A DNA stretch of 64,000 bases, taken from contig NZ_JAJUBC010000003.1 in the NCBI RefSeq assembly GCF_028683095.1, positions 186,001 to 250,000 on the forward strand, read 5' to 3'. This document shows positions 45,444 through 55,325 of this stretch, piece by piece (positions within the stretch are counted from its first letter, which is position 1; every line of letters starts with the position of its first letter). The notes below the pieces were generated by a model. It did not search any database and was not told the origin of the DNA. It saw only the letters and a program-made list of their open reading frames with translations. Made by a program: the position numbers and the translations under genes. Origin of the DNA: Enterovibrio gelatinilyticus. Lineage in GTDB: Bacteria > Pseudomonadota > Gammaproteobacteria > Enterobacterales > Vibrionaceae.

Positions 45444-45642
45444 ATACATTCTCCTGAATCGTTAACGTAACGGTCACAAAAGAAAGTTTTATCCCTCGGT
45501 TTTTTGTATTGCAATCAATGTCTAAACCCGTAGGCGACAATGCGATCGTATTCTCAAACACTCCGCATTATAGCACCTAGAAAATCAACGAAAATGCTCT
45601 CAACTTTGGCGGTAAAAGCAGGCCGTGTGTTGCACTCAGTGC

Positions 45643-46224
45643 TCAGAATTTTGCTTTGATCTTCTCAACAAATAACTCAACTTGTGCCTTTGTCACCTTC
45701 TCGCTTTCATAGAGTGATAAATATTTAAAATCACATTTTGGGACACAAGCACCCAATATTGCGATTTTAAGCACCCTTTTTACTGGCTTCCACATCACAA
45801 AGGTATCAACCCACCAAGGAGAGCCAAGCGTTGTTATCACCTTTACCTCTTTCAGATTGTGGAGGCGTGGTTTCAGCGCACCAAGATCTTTATCATGATC
45901 ATACGCATAGCCAGGTGCCCAGACCCGATCTATCCACCCTTTCAGAATGGCAGGAAATCCAAACCACCATGTAGGGAATATCAACACCAAACATTGAGCC
46001 TCAAGAAGCAACGCTATATCGTCATCGACACGGCTTTTATCATATTCAGATGCATAGTAGCTACTTCGCTCTGCTGAGGTTAAAGAGGGCTCAAATCCAC
46101 GCTGATACAGATCAATCACGTTAACGTCGTAGCCTTTGTTTTTAAGGTGCTCGACAGTCTGTGCACTCAAATACTGACACAGACTTTCCTCGACGGGATG
46201 TGACACAACGACCAAGCATTTCAT
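45643..46224 (-). CDS. NAD(P)H:quinone-oxidoreductase-like flavodoxin-fold protein
   Basis: A 193-residue protein of the NQO1/MdaB/KefF family, FMN- or FAD-dependent, reducing quinones or other acceptors with two electrons. The start MKCLVVVSHPVEESLCQYLSA is the flavin phosphate-binding region, and LIFPTWWFGFPAILKGWIDRVW is the family's central signature; LGSPWWVDTF follows. It stands alone with no adjacent regulator on its strand. The exact acceptor is unknown. Confidence 0.88.
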   Translation of the reverse strand: MKCLVVVSHPVEESLCQYLSAQTVEHLKNKGYDVNVIDLYQRGFEPSLTSAERSSYYASEYDKSRVDDDIALLLEAQCLVLIFPTWWFGFPAILKGWIDRVWAPGYAYDHDKDLGALKPRLHNLKEVKVITTLGSPWWVDTFVMWKPVKRVLKIAILGACVPKCDFKYLSLYESEKVTKAQVELFVEKIKAKF

Positions 46225-46465
46225 GATGTTGCTCCTTGAGTAATAACGATGAGCCAGAGTGAGTTACCCTAGATAGGAATCTGCCACATTGGCATGTGGC
46301 ATTCAAACGACAGGAGGATTACATCTCTCTCTCAACACATTTTGTGATGAATGAGAGAAAAGAAGTGCAAAATGCTGGATTGGAACGTTTTTCGTCATGA
46401 TACCTCTCTCAAAGAGAGCCATCATGGCCAAAGATTGAGGTGAGTTAAACTCACCTCACAAATGA

Positions 46466-48565
46466 TTAATTGATACCTGATATTAGGCGATCAGCTAACT
46501 TCTCGTCATCACTTCGAATGTCTTCAAAGTAACTTAATGCACTTGCCTTTGATTTATCAACACCTACACCATGTTGAAACATCAAGCCCAAAACATACTT
46601 CGCAGAGGTGAAGCCTTTTTCAGACGAAGCAATAAGATTCTCTTTTGCGGTAACAAAATCAGTATCTACTTTTGTGTAAGAATCATAACTAGGAAGGATT
46701 TCTTTCACAAAGTCATCAGGAAGATACTCAACCCCTGCAATATATAAGTTAAAACCATCCTCATCTAGTTCTGCGGACTGTAAAACATACTTTAGAGCCA
46801 TATTTGCATCGGGTTTTTGCTGATAGTGCTCTTCTCCATACTTGTAGATATAAACTAATGATCTTGCTGCTTCCAAGTTGTTATTCTTTGCAGCTCTTTC
46901 GTACCAACTAATTGAGCGCTGTCCTTCACCGCACCCTCGATAAAAATCCGCCAACATGAGTTGAGAGTCAACATCTTCATTTTCTGCGCTTTGGAAAACG
47001 ACGACAGGATTTTCAATTGATGTCGAATAGCCACATACAATTTTCACCAACTCTCCATTCTCGTAGTACTTAATTGGCGGCTCACCGTTGAAGAAATTAT
47101 ATCTTGGAAAGCTTCCATCATCAGATGGATACTGCTCTTTGATCAGGCTACCAGTTTCACCGTCGTACGTTTTCTCAGCACTTATCACCATGCCATTATC
47201 ATATTCAACTTCATAGATCAGTCGGCCAGTATTTGCATCCCACTTCTTATGATTCTTGTCTTCTTTATAACCTTTAAAATAAGACTCCTCTATAAGAAAG
47301 CCATTCTTAGACCATTCTTTACTTGATATTTTCTCTCCGGATGAATAGCCATAAATCGAACTCAATTTACCGTTCTCATACCATTCCTTTTGCTCTCCAT
47401 GCATACGAAGGTTTTCGTTGTAATTTGCCACATACTTTTTATTCCCATTATCATACCAAGACTCCCTAAGTATCATAACCTCGCTATTTCCAGTATTCTT
47501 GAAAATTTCTCTTTGCCTTAAAAATCCAGATGCTTTGTAAAAATTTACAGTAGTCAGTGCGCCATCAACTGTACTTTCAGATGATTTGGCTCCAGATTTA
47601 TCAAAGCTTACATTGAGTACAATCTCTCCGTTTTCATACACTTTTTCATTTGCCAATACCCCATTGGAGTAGAAGTACTTTTGTGTACCCACATAACTTC
47701 CATTGCGCTTTTCGTAAGAAGTAAAGACACTACCATCTTCACTATAGTGAGTATATTTTCCATCTTTTAACTCACCCAATTCATACAATAACTTGCTTTG
47801 AATTTGACCATTACCATGATAGGAGAACACTTCACCATGCAGTTGGTCATCATTAAAGGAGGCTGATCTTTTAATCTTGCCATTCTCATGGAACTCCTCC
47901 CCTTTACCCTGCTTACGCCCATCCACATCATAGGTATACTTTTCTTTAAACTCGCCGTTAGGGTAATACCCTGTATAAGCCCCATAAAATGAAAGCCCTA
48001 ATTGACTCTCATCTAGTATTGAAGATTCGAATGCAACCGAATCACTTTCAATATATACGCCCTTCACCTTATAGCTTTTTGATGATTCGTCATATGGTAA
48101 GGTCTTTTCCATATACATTGACGCTTGTAGCTTACGCACTTTTAGGTAGTCGCTATCCAGCCACACTTTATCAGATTTAATGACGTATTTTTCGTCACAA
48201 ATATCCAGACTACATAGTGATATACTAGTAATCATTTCGGTGCCTTTACTTTCACACCCATTAGTCGTTACAAGAAAATATCCACCTTCTGCAGCATCAT
48301 ACCAAACATTTCTAATAGCAGAATGATAATCATCAACATTCTCTATTTCTAAAGAATCATTGTTAACCGCTATCGTTTGGTCTCCACATATCGTAGCATC
48401 GGAAAATGTTATTTCTTCAACTCGTAGCAATTGCATACGAGATCCGATTGCAGTTTGATTAACTTCAATCTCATCCACTCTACTAATGAAGCCATCACCA
48501 CCAACAATTTCAGCACTCGCACTACCAGCAATAGCCAAGTAAAAGACACACACTAAACATCTCAT
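46466..48565 (-). CDS. Secreted MORN-variant (YwqK-like) repeat protein with Sel1 repeats
   Basis: A 699-residue protein with a signal peptide (MRCLVCVFYLAIAGSASA). From about residue 200 to 510 it has a dozen or more repeats of the form YxxNGxxxxxxxYxxG (YYPNGEFKEKYTYDVDGR, FHENGKIKRSASF, YHGNGQIQSKLLY), the YwqK/MORN-variant type. The last ~170 residues read as Sel1-like repeats (LADFYRGCGEGQRSISWYERAA; LGLMFQHGVGVDKSKASAL). Both repeat types bind partners rather than catalyse. A long unknown front domain (residues 20-200) has two cysteine pairs. Role not known; YwqK-type proteins are sometimes labelled antitoxins, which nothing here supports. Confidence 0.85.
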   Translation of the reverse strand: MRCLVCVFYLAIAGSASAEIVGGDGFISRVDEIEVNQTAIGSRMQLLRVEEITFSDATICGDQTIAVNNDSLEIENVDDYHSAIRNVWYDAAEGGYFLVTTNGCESKGTEMITSISLCSLDICDEKYVIKSDKVWLDSDYLKVRKLQASMYMEKTLPYDESSKSYKVKGVYIESDSVAFESSILDESQLGLSFYGAYTGYYPNGEFKEKYTYDVDGRKQGKGEEFHENGKIKRSASFNDDQLHGEVFSYHGNGQIQSKLLYELGELKDGKYTHYSEDGSVFTSYEKRNGSYVGTQKYFYSNGVLANEKVYENGEIVLNVSFDKSGAKSSESTVDGALTTVNFYKASGFLRQREIFKNTGNSEVMILRESWYDNGNKKYVANYNENLRMHGEQKEWYENGKLSSIYGYSSGEKISSKEWSKNGFLIEESYFKGYKEDKNHKKWDANTGRLIYEVEYDNGMVISAEKTYDGETGSLIKEQYPSDDGSFPRYNFFNGEPPIKYYENGELVKIVCGYSTSIENPVVVFQSAENEDVDSQLMLADFYRGCGEGQRSISWYERAAKNNNLEAARSLVYIYKYGEEHYQQKPDANMALKYVLQSAELDEDGFNLYIAGVEYLPDDFVKEILPSYDSYTKVDTDFVTAKENLIASSEKGFTSAKYVLGLMFQHGVGVDKSKASALSYFEDIRSDDEKLADRLISGIN

Positions 48566-49025
48566 TACCCATAACCTCTGACATTAACATTTATTTTTTT
48601 ATTATATTTAAATAATTAAATCACATCATGGAGTAAATTAACTAGCGATCTCAAAGCCGTTTAAAATCACCCACCCCACAAAGACAAATTTATGCACTGA
48701 CACCATTTTGAATTTCGTGCCAACTACGGCCACGGCATTATAAAGAACACTCACCAATGAAAATGTGACAATAATGAGAAACCTTACACTCAGATAGAAA
48801 TGTAATTGCATATCTATCTATAACACTGGTTCTTCCACCATATATTTATTGATAATTAACGTAGGTGTTACAGCCTAAAATTTGGCCATAAAATTACCAC
48901 AAGCCGCATAAATAGCAGCATGATTCACATCGCAGTTAAACGTGAAATATGCATTTCAATTTAGCAATTTTCACGGTTGCGAAACAGGTCAGTTATGAGA
49001 TAGCTCAGTTTCCTGAAATAATCCT
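48566..49025. other. Intergenic region between the repeat protein and the TetR gene
   Basis: 460 bp, AT-rich, no convincing ORF on either strand. It includes the promoter of the repeat-protein gene. No clear terminator of the TetR gene was seen. Confidence 0.4.
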
Positions 49026-49640
49026 TCAATCCGCATGCTTCACCCCGCACCCTTTCAATACCAGATTGACCAAAAACTCTGCGGCTTGTTCGAAGTCTTC
49101 GTCGTCGAGTTCATATTGTCCGCTCACTTGGCAAATCTGCCAGTTGAAGTCAGCGTAGGTTTGGGTGGAAGACCAAAGCATAAACATCAAATGCTTGGCG
49201 GGAACAGGGTCCATCCAGCCTTGGGTAATCCAATAATCAAACTTGTTGAGGATCATTTTGGATTGATCGATCAAGGCTTCTGCAATGTCTCTCGGTAAAT
49301 GCGGCGCACCGGCCATGACTTCGGCAGCAAAGGTTTTTGATGCGGAGGCGTGGTCACGGGAAATTCGAAGTTTGGTGCGAATGTATTGGGTCAGCGCTTC
49401 TCTTGGGTCATCCAATTGCTCAATCGGCAATGAGGCTTCGAGCAACGGCAAGGTGACGCTCTCCAATACGGCGCGGTAGAGGTTATCTTTGGTGTTGAAG
49501 TAGTAATAGAGGTTGGGCTTGGGGATTTCAGCGCGTTGGGCAATTTCGGCGGTTGTCGTGGCAGCATAGCCTTTTTCAGCGAACAGTTGGCTGGCAACGT
49601 CGATGATCTTTTCCTGATTTTTCGCCCTGATGCGTGACAT
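49026..49640 (-). CDS. TetR family regulator, RutR-like
   Basis: A 204-residue repressor-type regulator. The N-terminal helix-turn-helix is KIIDVASQLFAEKGYAATTTAEIAQRAEIPKPNLYYYFNTKDNLYRAVL, shown here only by ends: residues 11 to 58. The C-terminal domain (REALTQYIRTKLRISRDHAS, then MDPVPAKHLMFMLWSSTQTYADF) is of the RutR (TetR_C_3) class, whose members sense pyrimidines or related ligands. It lies beside the glyoxylate genes and within a purine locus, so a purine breakdown product is a plausible ligand. A perfect inverted repeat lies just upstream. Confidence 0.87.
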   Translation of the reverse strand: MSRIRAKNQEKIIDVASQLFAEKGYAATTTAEIAQRAEIPKPNLYYYFNTKDNLYRAVLESVTLPLLEASLPIEQLDDPREALTQYIRTKLRISRDHASASKTFAAEVMAGAPHLPRDIAEALIDQSKMILNKFDYWITQGWMDPVPAKHLMFMLWSSTQTYADFNWQICQVSGQYELDDEDFEQAAEFLVNLVLKGCGVKHAD

Positions 49641-49652
49641 TGACCGTCCATG

Positions 49653-49687
49653 GATTCATTAAGTGCTTAGCTCAACTCTAATGAATC
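49653..49687. promoter_or_regulatory. Inverted repeat in the tetR control region
   Basis: GATTCATTA and TAATGAATC, a perfect 9-bp inverted repeat separated by 17 bp, starting 13 bp upstream of the tetR start codon. It may be an operator or a hairpin of the leader. Confidence 0.5.
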
Positions 49688-49734
49688 AACGGCGAATCAT
49701 CCAGTCACACTGGTGGAATTCACGATAAATGAAA

Positions 49735-49765
49735 CAAAAAAAAGCCCGTCGTGAAAGAAGCGGGC
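49735..49765 (-). terminator. Terminator of gcl-hyi-glxR
   Basis: GCCCG...CGGGC stem followed on the minus strand by eight T residues, about 60 bp beyond the glxR stop. Confidence 0.8.
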
Positions 49766-49822
49766 AAATATCAAAGGACCGATATGATATCTAAAACAAA
49801 ACTCGGTAAAGCTTAAACCGTG

Positions 49823-50713
49823 CTACTCGCCGCGAATATTATGGTCTGAAAGGGATTCAATGGCTTTAATCAGCGCGGAATGATCCCAATCCTGACCGCC
49901 TTGCTCTGCGCACAAGCCAAAGAGATCTTGGGCTGATTGGGTATTGGGCAATGCGACACCCAGAGCCTTGGCTCCCGTTAAAGCGAGATTCAAATCTTTC
50001 TGGTGAAGGCGAATTCTAAATCCGGGGTCAAAAGTACCTTTCACCATGCGCTCCCCGTGTACTTCCAGCACTTTGGAATTGGCAAAACCGCCAAGCAAGG
50101 CGTTGCGAATACGTGCTGGATCGGCACCTGCTTTGGAAGCAAATACCAATGCTTCCGACACCGCCTCTATGTTCAACGCGACAATGATTTGGTTTGCTAC
50201 TTTACACACTTGCCCAGCGCCGCAGTCACCCACCAAATTGATGTTTTGACCCATGGCACCGAACAAAGGAAATGCTTTCTCGAAATCAGTTTCAGCGCCA
50301 CCCACCATGATAGTCAGCGTGGCATTGATTGCCCCCACTTCTCCGCCAGACACGGGCGCATCTAAATACGCTGCGCCGCTTTCTTTTACGCGAGCAGCAA
50401 ACTGCTTAGTTTCAATCGGAGAAATTGAGCTCATGTCGATCACGGTTTTCGATGCATCTAACGCGGCTTCAATCCCTTCTGCGCCGAACAGTACCTCATC
50501 AACCTGCGGCGTATCAGGCACCATAATGATGATGAAGTCTGCATCCTGAACGGCTTCTCGATGGGTGGCGAAGGTTTTAGCGCCACCTTCTTTCAAGGTG
50601 TTTGGTGCTGAAGAACGACGTTCAGAAAGATGAAGTTGATAACCTGCCTTTTGCAGGTTCTCTGCCATAGGCTTGCCCATAATGCCTGTACCAATAAACG
50701 CAATTGTCGTCAT
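49823..50713 (-). CDS. glxR: 2-hydroxy-3-oxopropionate (tartronate semialdehyde) reductase
   Basis: This NAD(P)H-dependent enzyme reduces tartronate semialdehyde made by Gcl to D-glycerate. The 296-residue protein starts MTTIAFIGTGIMGKPMAENLQ, a Rossmann glycine motif, and contains DAPVSGGEVGA (substrate loop) and the catalytic lysine segment GQVCKVANQIIVALN. The start at 50713 has AGGAGTAA just before it and overlaps or abuts the end of hyi. Third gene of the gcl operon. garR-type paralogues share the activity; operon position favours glxR. Confidence 0.92.
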   Translation of the reverse strand: MTTIAFIGTGIMGKPMAENLQKAGYQLHLSERRSSAPNTLKEGGAKTFATHREAVQDADFIIIMVPDTPQVDEVLFGAEGIEAALDASKTVIDMSSISPIETKQFAARVKESGAAYLDAPVSGGEVGAINATLTIMVGGAETDFEKAFPLFGAMGQNINLVGDCGAGQVCKVANQIIVALNIEAVSEALVFASKAGADPARIRNALLGGFANSKVLEVHGERMVKGTFDPGFRIRLHQKDLNLALTGAKALGVALPNTQSAQDLFGLCAEQGGQDWDHSALIKAIESLSDHNIRGE

Positions 50714-50717
50714 TTGT

Positions 50718-51506
50718 TTACTCCTCATTCTGGTTATGATCAGATAGCCATGTCAGACCTTCTTGTGTTGTCGTCGCAGGTTTGTACTCACAGCCCACCC
50801 AACCTTGATAACCCATGCTGTCAATATGTTTAAACAGGAAGTGGTAGTTCAATTCACCCGTCCCTGGTTCATGTCGACCTGGGTTATCGGCAATTTGAAT
50901 ATGACCAATGCGGTTGAGTGAGGAAGCCATCGTTTGGGCGATATCGCCTTCCATAATTTGCATGTGGTAGATGTCGTATTGCAGCGAAATGTTGTCACTG
51001 CCCACCACATCACAAATTCTCAATGCCTGTTGGGTATTGGTGAGCGAAAAGCCCGGAATGTCACGGGTGTTGATAGCCTCAATCACAAGCCTTATTCCCG
51101 CATTTTCCAACTGTTCATTGGCAAATTTCAGGTTCTCAATCAGGGTCGCTTCTGCGTCTTCTTGAGTGACGCCCTGTGGCACAATGCCTGCCAGACAGTT
51201 TACTTGGTCGCATGCAAGTACCTTGGCGTATTCAATCGCCGTCGGCACACCTGCACGAAACTCTTCGACTCGGGAAGGATCAGCAGCAATACCTCGGTCA
51301 CCGTTGTCCCAATCGCCCGATGGGAGGTTGAACAGCACTTGTTTCAGTTGGTTTTTATCAAGTTCCGCTTTAAGTTCCTGCGCGTTAAACGCATAGGGAA
51401 ATAGATACTCAACTCCCTTGAACCCACTTTTAGCAGCGGCGCTGAAGCGTTCAATGAATGGCAATTCGGTAAATAGCATGGATAAATTGGCAGCAAGTTT
51501 TGGCAT
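50718..51506 (-). CDS. hyi: Hydroxypyruvate isomerase
   Basis: A 262-residue TIM-barrel isomerase that interconverts hydroxypyruvate and tartronate semialdehyde. Family sequences include FTELPFIERFSAAAKSGFKGVEYLFPY, QVLFNLPSGDWDNGDRGIA, RLVIEAINTRDIPGF (metal-binding Glu), LQYDIYHMQIMEGD and QIADNPGRHEPGTGE. Normal length. The gene lies 41 bp after gcl and a few bases before glxR, the standard gcl-hyi-glxR order of enterobacteria. Confidence 0.95.
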   Translation of the reverse strand: MPKLAANLSMLFTELPFIERFSAAAKSGFKGVEYLFPYAFNAQELKAELDKNQLKQVLFNLPSGDWDNGDRGIAADPSRVEEFRAGVPTAIEYAKVLACDQVNCLAGIVPQGVTQEDAEATLIENLKFANEQLENAGIRLVIEAINTRDIPGFSLTNTQQALRICDVVGSDNISLQYDIYHMQIMEGDIAQTMASSLNRIGHIQIADNPGRHEPGTGELNYHFLFKHIDSMGYQGWVGCEYKPATTTQEGLTWLSDHNQNEE

Positions 51507-51547
51507 CGTTATCTCCTTATCATCAAGCTTTTCTGAGCAGCCTTTGG

Positions 51548-53335
51548 CTATACAGCATCTCGGTTTTGTGCCGACAAAGCGGTAGGGGCATCGGCAATAG
51601 ATTCAGCAATCGATTCAAATTCATTCACGGCATTAATTTCCACACCCATCGAGATGTTAGTGACTTTTTCTAAGATGATTTCTACCACCACGGGCACTTG
51701 ATGTTTTTCCATTAGCACTTTGGCTTTCTTAAAGGCTGACGCAATTTGATCTGGCTCTCTAACCCTGATTGCCTTACAACCTAAACCCTCCACGACAGCT
51801 ACATGATCGACACCATAGTCTGCCAATTCAGGGGCATTCTGATTTTCAAATGCCAGTTGCACGCAGTAATCAATATCGAATTGACGCTGAGCCTGACGGA
51901 TTAAGCCAAGGTAAGAGTTATTCACCAATACGTGGATATACGGCAGCTTAAATTGCGCCCCAACAGCGAGCTCTTCAATCATGAACTGGAAATCATAATC
52001 ACCCGATATCGCAACAATTTGGCGTTTTGGATCCGCAGCACGAACGCCCAATGCGGCAGGCACTGTCCAACCTAATGGACCAGCCTGCCCGCAGTTGATC
52101 CAATGACGAGGCTTATAGACATGCAGAAACTGCGCGGCGGCAATTTGTGAAAGACCTATGGTGCTCACGTAGCAAGTATCACGGTCAAAAATTCGATTCA
52201 TTTCTTCGTATACGCGCATCGGTTTCACTGGCTGCTCGGTGTAGTGGGTTTTGCGCAGCATGGTGGCTTTACGCTGCTGACAATCACTCACCCAATCGCT
52301 GTGATCTTTCAGGCGACCTTGTGATTTCCATTCTTTGGCGACCTCAACGAGTTGTGACAAAGCTGCATGGGCGTCAGACACGATGCCGAGGTCCGGACAG
52401 AAAACACGCCCAATTTGAGTCGGTTCAATGTCGATGTGAACAAATTTTCTGCCTTCGGTATAAACATCAACCGATCCCGTGTGGCGATTCGCCCAACGGT
52501 TGCCAACGCCAAATACCAAGTCAGAAGCCAGCATGGATGCATTGCCGTAGCGATGAGACGTTTGAAGCCCCACCATGCCCGCCATAAGTTCGTGATCATC
52601 CGCGATACTCCCCCATCCCATCAAAGTAGGAATAACCGGTACGCCGAGAATTTCCGCGAACGCTTGCAGCAGCTCGGATGCATTGGCATTAATCACACCG
52701 CCGCCTGAAACGATTAACGGACGTTCTGCCTCATTGAGCATTTTCAACGCCATTTCCGCTTGGTATCGTGTCATCGCGGGTTTGTAGGGTTCAAGAGGCT
52801 CATAGCTATCAATATCGAATTCGATCTCAGCAAGCTGAACATCCAAAGGCAGGTCTATCAACACAGGACCCGGACGACCAGAACGCATCACCTGAAAAGC
52901 ATGCTGAATCGCCCGTGGGACTTGTGCTGGCTCCATCACGGTTGAACACCATTTGGTGACTGGACGCGCTATTGACTCAATATCAACAGCTTGAAAATCT
53001 TCTTTATGAAGACGCGCTCTTGGCGCCTGCCCTGTGATACAAAGAATAGGAATTGAGTCTGCTTGTGCGGAATATAGCCCTGTGATCATATCGGTGCCTG
53101 CTGGGCCAGATGTCCCAATACAAACACCAATATTTCCCGCATTTGCTCGCGTATACCCTTCCGCCATGTGTGAAGCTCCTTCAACATGACGCGCTAACAC
53201 ATGATCAATCCCTCCTACCTTCTTCAATGCTGAATAAAAAGGGTTAATGGCAGCCCCTGGAACACCAAATGCTTTCACCACCCCTTCACGCTTTAACACT
53301 TCTATGGCTGCATCAATCGCTCTCATCTTTGCCAT
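51548..53335 (-). CDS. gcl: Glyoxylate carboligase
   Basis: Gcl is a thiamine-diphosphate, FAD-dependent enzyme that joins two glyoxylate molecules into tartronate semialdehyde and CO2. The 595-residue protein shows [13 protein letters not shown], in which Val51 replaces the glutamate that is otherwise conserved in the ThDP family, the mark of a true carboligase. The ThDP motif region is [18 protein letters not shown] near residue 445. The start (53335) has AAGGAG eight bases away, and an operator-like TTGTATACAA directly abuts that site. First gene of the operon. Confidence 0.97.
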   Translation of the reverse strand: MAKMRAIDAAIEVLKREGVVKAFGVPGAAINPFYSALKKVGGIDHVLARHVEGASHMAEGYTRANAGNIGVCIGTSGPAGTDMITGLYSAQADSIPILCITGQAPRARLHKEDFQAVDIESIARPVTKWCSTVMEPAQVPRAIQHAFQVMRSGRPGPVLIDLPLDVQLAEIEFDIDSYEPLEPYKPAMTRYQAEMALKMLNEAERPLIVSGGGVINANASELLQAFAEILGVPVIPTLMGWGSIADDHELMAGMVGLQTSHRYGNASMLASDLVFGVGNRWANRHTGSVDVYTEGRKFVHIDIEPTQIGRVFCPDLGIVSDAHAALSQLVEVAKEWKSQGRLKDHSDWVSDCQQRKATMLRKTHYTEQPVKPMRVYEEMNRIFDRDTCYVSTIGLSQIAAAQFLHVYKPRHWINCGQAGPLGWTVPAALGVRAADPKRQIVAISGDYDFQFMIEELAVGAQFKLPYIHVLVNNSYLGLIRQAQRQFDIDYCVQLAFENQNAPELADYGVDHVAVVEGLGCKAIRVREPDQIASAFKKAKVLMEKHQVPVVVEIILEKVTNISMGVEINAVNEFESIAESIADAPTALSAQNRDAV

Positions 53336-53347
53336 GCAAAACTCCTT

Positions 53348-53357
53348 TTGTATACAA
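53348..53357. promoter_or_regulatory. TTGTATACAA operator candidate (gcl)
   Basis: Exact palindrome directly next to the gcl Shine-Dalgarno (on the minus strand TTGTATACAA then AAGGAG). It would place a bound regulator over the 5' end of the transcript region. Confidence 0.75.
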
Positions 53358-53595
53358 TTTTTAACGTTGTTGTATTTTTAGATCGAATAAATTTTAACCG
53401 CAAGGCTTTTTTAACATTTTGCCAACAAGAGAAGATTGAGATCCAGCTTATGTGGCATCAGGCTGGGCATAGACAGTGTGGTCTGACAACTCACGAAATA
53501 TCAGAGATTAGGAAAGATTGCTATTCACATCGCATTAACATTGTGCTTTTATTGTTCACTATAAAACAAATAATAAAACACCATAATTAGATTTA

Positions 53596-53605
53596 TTGTA
53601 TACAT
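53596..53605. promoter_or_regulatory. TTGTATACAT operator candidate (malate synthase)
   Basis: Nine of ten bases match TTGTATACAA. It lies 18 bp upstream of the malate synthase start codon. With the gcl site it flanks the divergent promoter gap. Confidence 0.65.
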
Positions 53606-53623
53606 TAGTGAAGGACCTTGCCG

Positions 53624-55270
53624 ATGCATGACATTCAGAGCAACCCAGAACACCAGCAAAAACAACGCCAAACACATCGACTCAACACGACTGCATCAAG
53701 GCTAGAAGTCATTGGTTCGCTTTTTAGCGATGAAGCCAAAATGATCCTCGACGAGAAGGCATTAGCATTTTTGGAAGCCCTATGTGTGAATTTTGCGGAT
53801 GATCTTTACGCACTGCTCAATACACGAAAAGCAAAACAGGCTGAATATGACAGCGGCTCACTGCCAGATTTTCGAGCCGATACACAGCATATTCGTGATG
53901 ACCCGAATTGGAGAGTGGATACAGTGCCAAATGCCCTGCTCGACCGTCGTGTTGAGATTACAGGTCCGATCGATCGAAAGATGGTTATTAACGCACTAAA
54001 CTCTGGCGCCAATGTTTTCATGTGCTGCTTCGAAGATGCAACGTCGCCGACATGGGAAAACATGATCAATGGCCAAATCAACATGCGCGATGCCAATACT
54101 GGCACGATTGCGTTTACTGACCCTAAAAACGGCAAGCACTATCAACTTGCAGACAGCCCCGCTACCTTGATCCATCGCCCTCGTGGTTTGCACCTAGAAG
54201 AGGCACACATTCTATTTGATGGCAAAGCAATGCCTGCCAGTTTAATGGATTTCGGCTTGTACTTTTTCCATAACCACCAAAGCAGAAAAGAATCAGGGCA
54301 AGGGGTGTATTTCTATTTACCTAAGCTCGAGTCAATGGAAGAAGCAGCATGGTGGGAATCAATTTTCGACTTTACTGAGGATTACTTTGGTGCAGAGACA
54401 GGGACGATTAGGGCCACCGTATTGTTGGAAACGCTTCCCGCTGTATTTCAGATGGATGAAATGCTGTATGCCATGCGCAAGCATATCGTTGGCATGAATT
54501 GCGGACGTTGGGATTACATTTTCAGCTACATCAAAACCCTCAAGAATCATACTGACCGCATTTTGCCTGATCGCCATGCTATTGGCATGGATCAACCATT
54601 TTTAGAAGCCTATAGCAAGCGACTGATCCAAACCTGTCACCGCCGCGGCGCATTAGCCATTGGGGGTATGTCTGCATTTATACCTTCAAAAGATCCGGCA
54701 GAAATGGCGAGTGTCACCCAGAAAGTGATCGCCGACAAACGCCGAGAAGCCACCAATGGCCATGACGGCACTTGGGTAGCTCATCCGCACTTGGTCTCTC
54801 TAGCTCGAGAAGTTTTCGATGAGTATCTCAACGGTTCGACCCACCAGCGTCACTTCATCCCTGACGGCACATACGGCAAAGACCTTCTGCTGCAACCGAG
54901 CAAAGGACCAAAAGACGAGCAAGGCGTAAGAAAGAACATCCGCATTGCGGTGCTATATATGGAGTCTTGGTTACGCGGCATAGGCTGTGTGCCAATTTAC
55001 GGCTTGATGGAAGATGCTGCCACCGCAGAAATCTCCCGTGCAAATATTTGGCAGTGGTTGAAGCATCAAGTATCACTTGATGATGATCGTCCGTTCACCA
55101 CCGAGATTTTTAGAACGTGGCTTGATCAAGAAGTGGACGAAATGAAAGCGTCAGTTGGCCATGATCAGAGTAGGAAATTTGATCATGCATCAGCACTGCT
55201 CTTCGCCCTGTCAACTAACACCCAATTTGCGGACTTCCTAACCATTCCTTGCTACGCAGAACTCGAATAA
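53624..55270 (+). CDS. aceB: Malate synthase A
   Basis: Condenses glyoxylate with acetyl-CoA to malate. The 548-residue protein is of the A type: RATVLLETLPAVFQMDEML, GMNCGRWDYIFSYIKT, ILPDRHAIGMDQPFL, LAIGGMSAFIPSKDP and the later RGIGCVPIYGLMEDAATAEI. No isocitrate lyase gene is near, so here the enzyme most likely takes glyoxylate from purines. Start at ATG 53624 (AAGGA eight bases upstream) rather than a TTG two codons earlier. Divergent from gcl, sharing its control region. Confidence 0.95.
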   Translation: MHDIQSNPEHQQKQRQTHRLNTTASRLEVIGSLFSDEAKMILDEKALAFLEALCVNFADDLYALLNTRKAKQAEYDSGSLPDFRADTQHIRDDPNWRVDTVPNALLDRRVEITGPIDRKMVINALNSGANVFMCCFEDATSPTWENMINGQINMRDANTGTIAFTDPKNGKHYQLADSPATLIHRPRGLHLEEAHILFDGKAMPASLMDFGLYFFHNHQSRKESGQGVYFYLPKLESMEEAAWWESIFDFTEDYFGAETGTIRATVLLETLPAVFQMDEMLYAMRKHIVGMNCGRWDYIFSYIKTLKNHTDRILPDRHAIGMDQPFLEAYSKRLIQTCHRRGALAIGGMSAFIPSKDPAEMASVTQKVIADKRREATNGHDGTWVAHPHLVSLAREVFDEYLNGSTHQRHFIPDGTYGKDLLLQPSKGPKDEQGVRKNIRIAVLYMESWLRGIGCVPIYGLMEDAATAEISRANIWQWLKHQVSLDDDRPFTTEIFRTWLDQEVDEMKASVGHDQSRKFDHASALLFALSTNTQFADFLTIPCYAELE

Positions 55271-55325
55271 CACGTATTGGCGGCAGCAGGATCATGCTGC
55301 CTCCGTTCACTTCTAGGAGAGCTCA

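Noticed and set aside
45183-45449. Separate 88-residue secreted protein
   Set aside because: Its first ~50 residues fit the missing N-terminus of the adjacent esterase; the rest is out-of-frame reading, so it was merged into the frameshifted gene.
46466-48565. Toxin-antitoxin component (YwqK label)
   Set aside because: The name comes from database annotation of the repeat; no toxin gene is adjacent and the protein is exported.
33600-49025. Prophage or integrative element
   Set aside because: No integrase, phage structural gene, tRNA end or direct repeats were visible.
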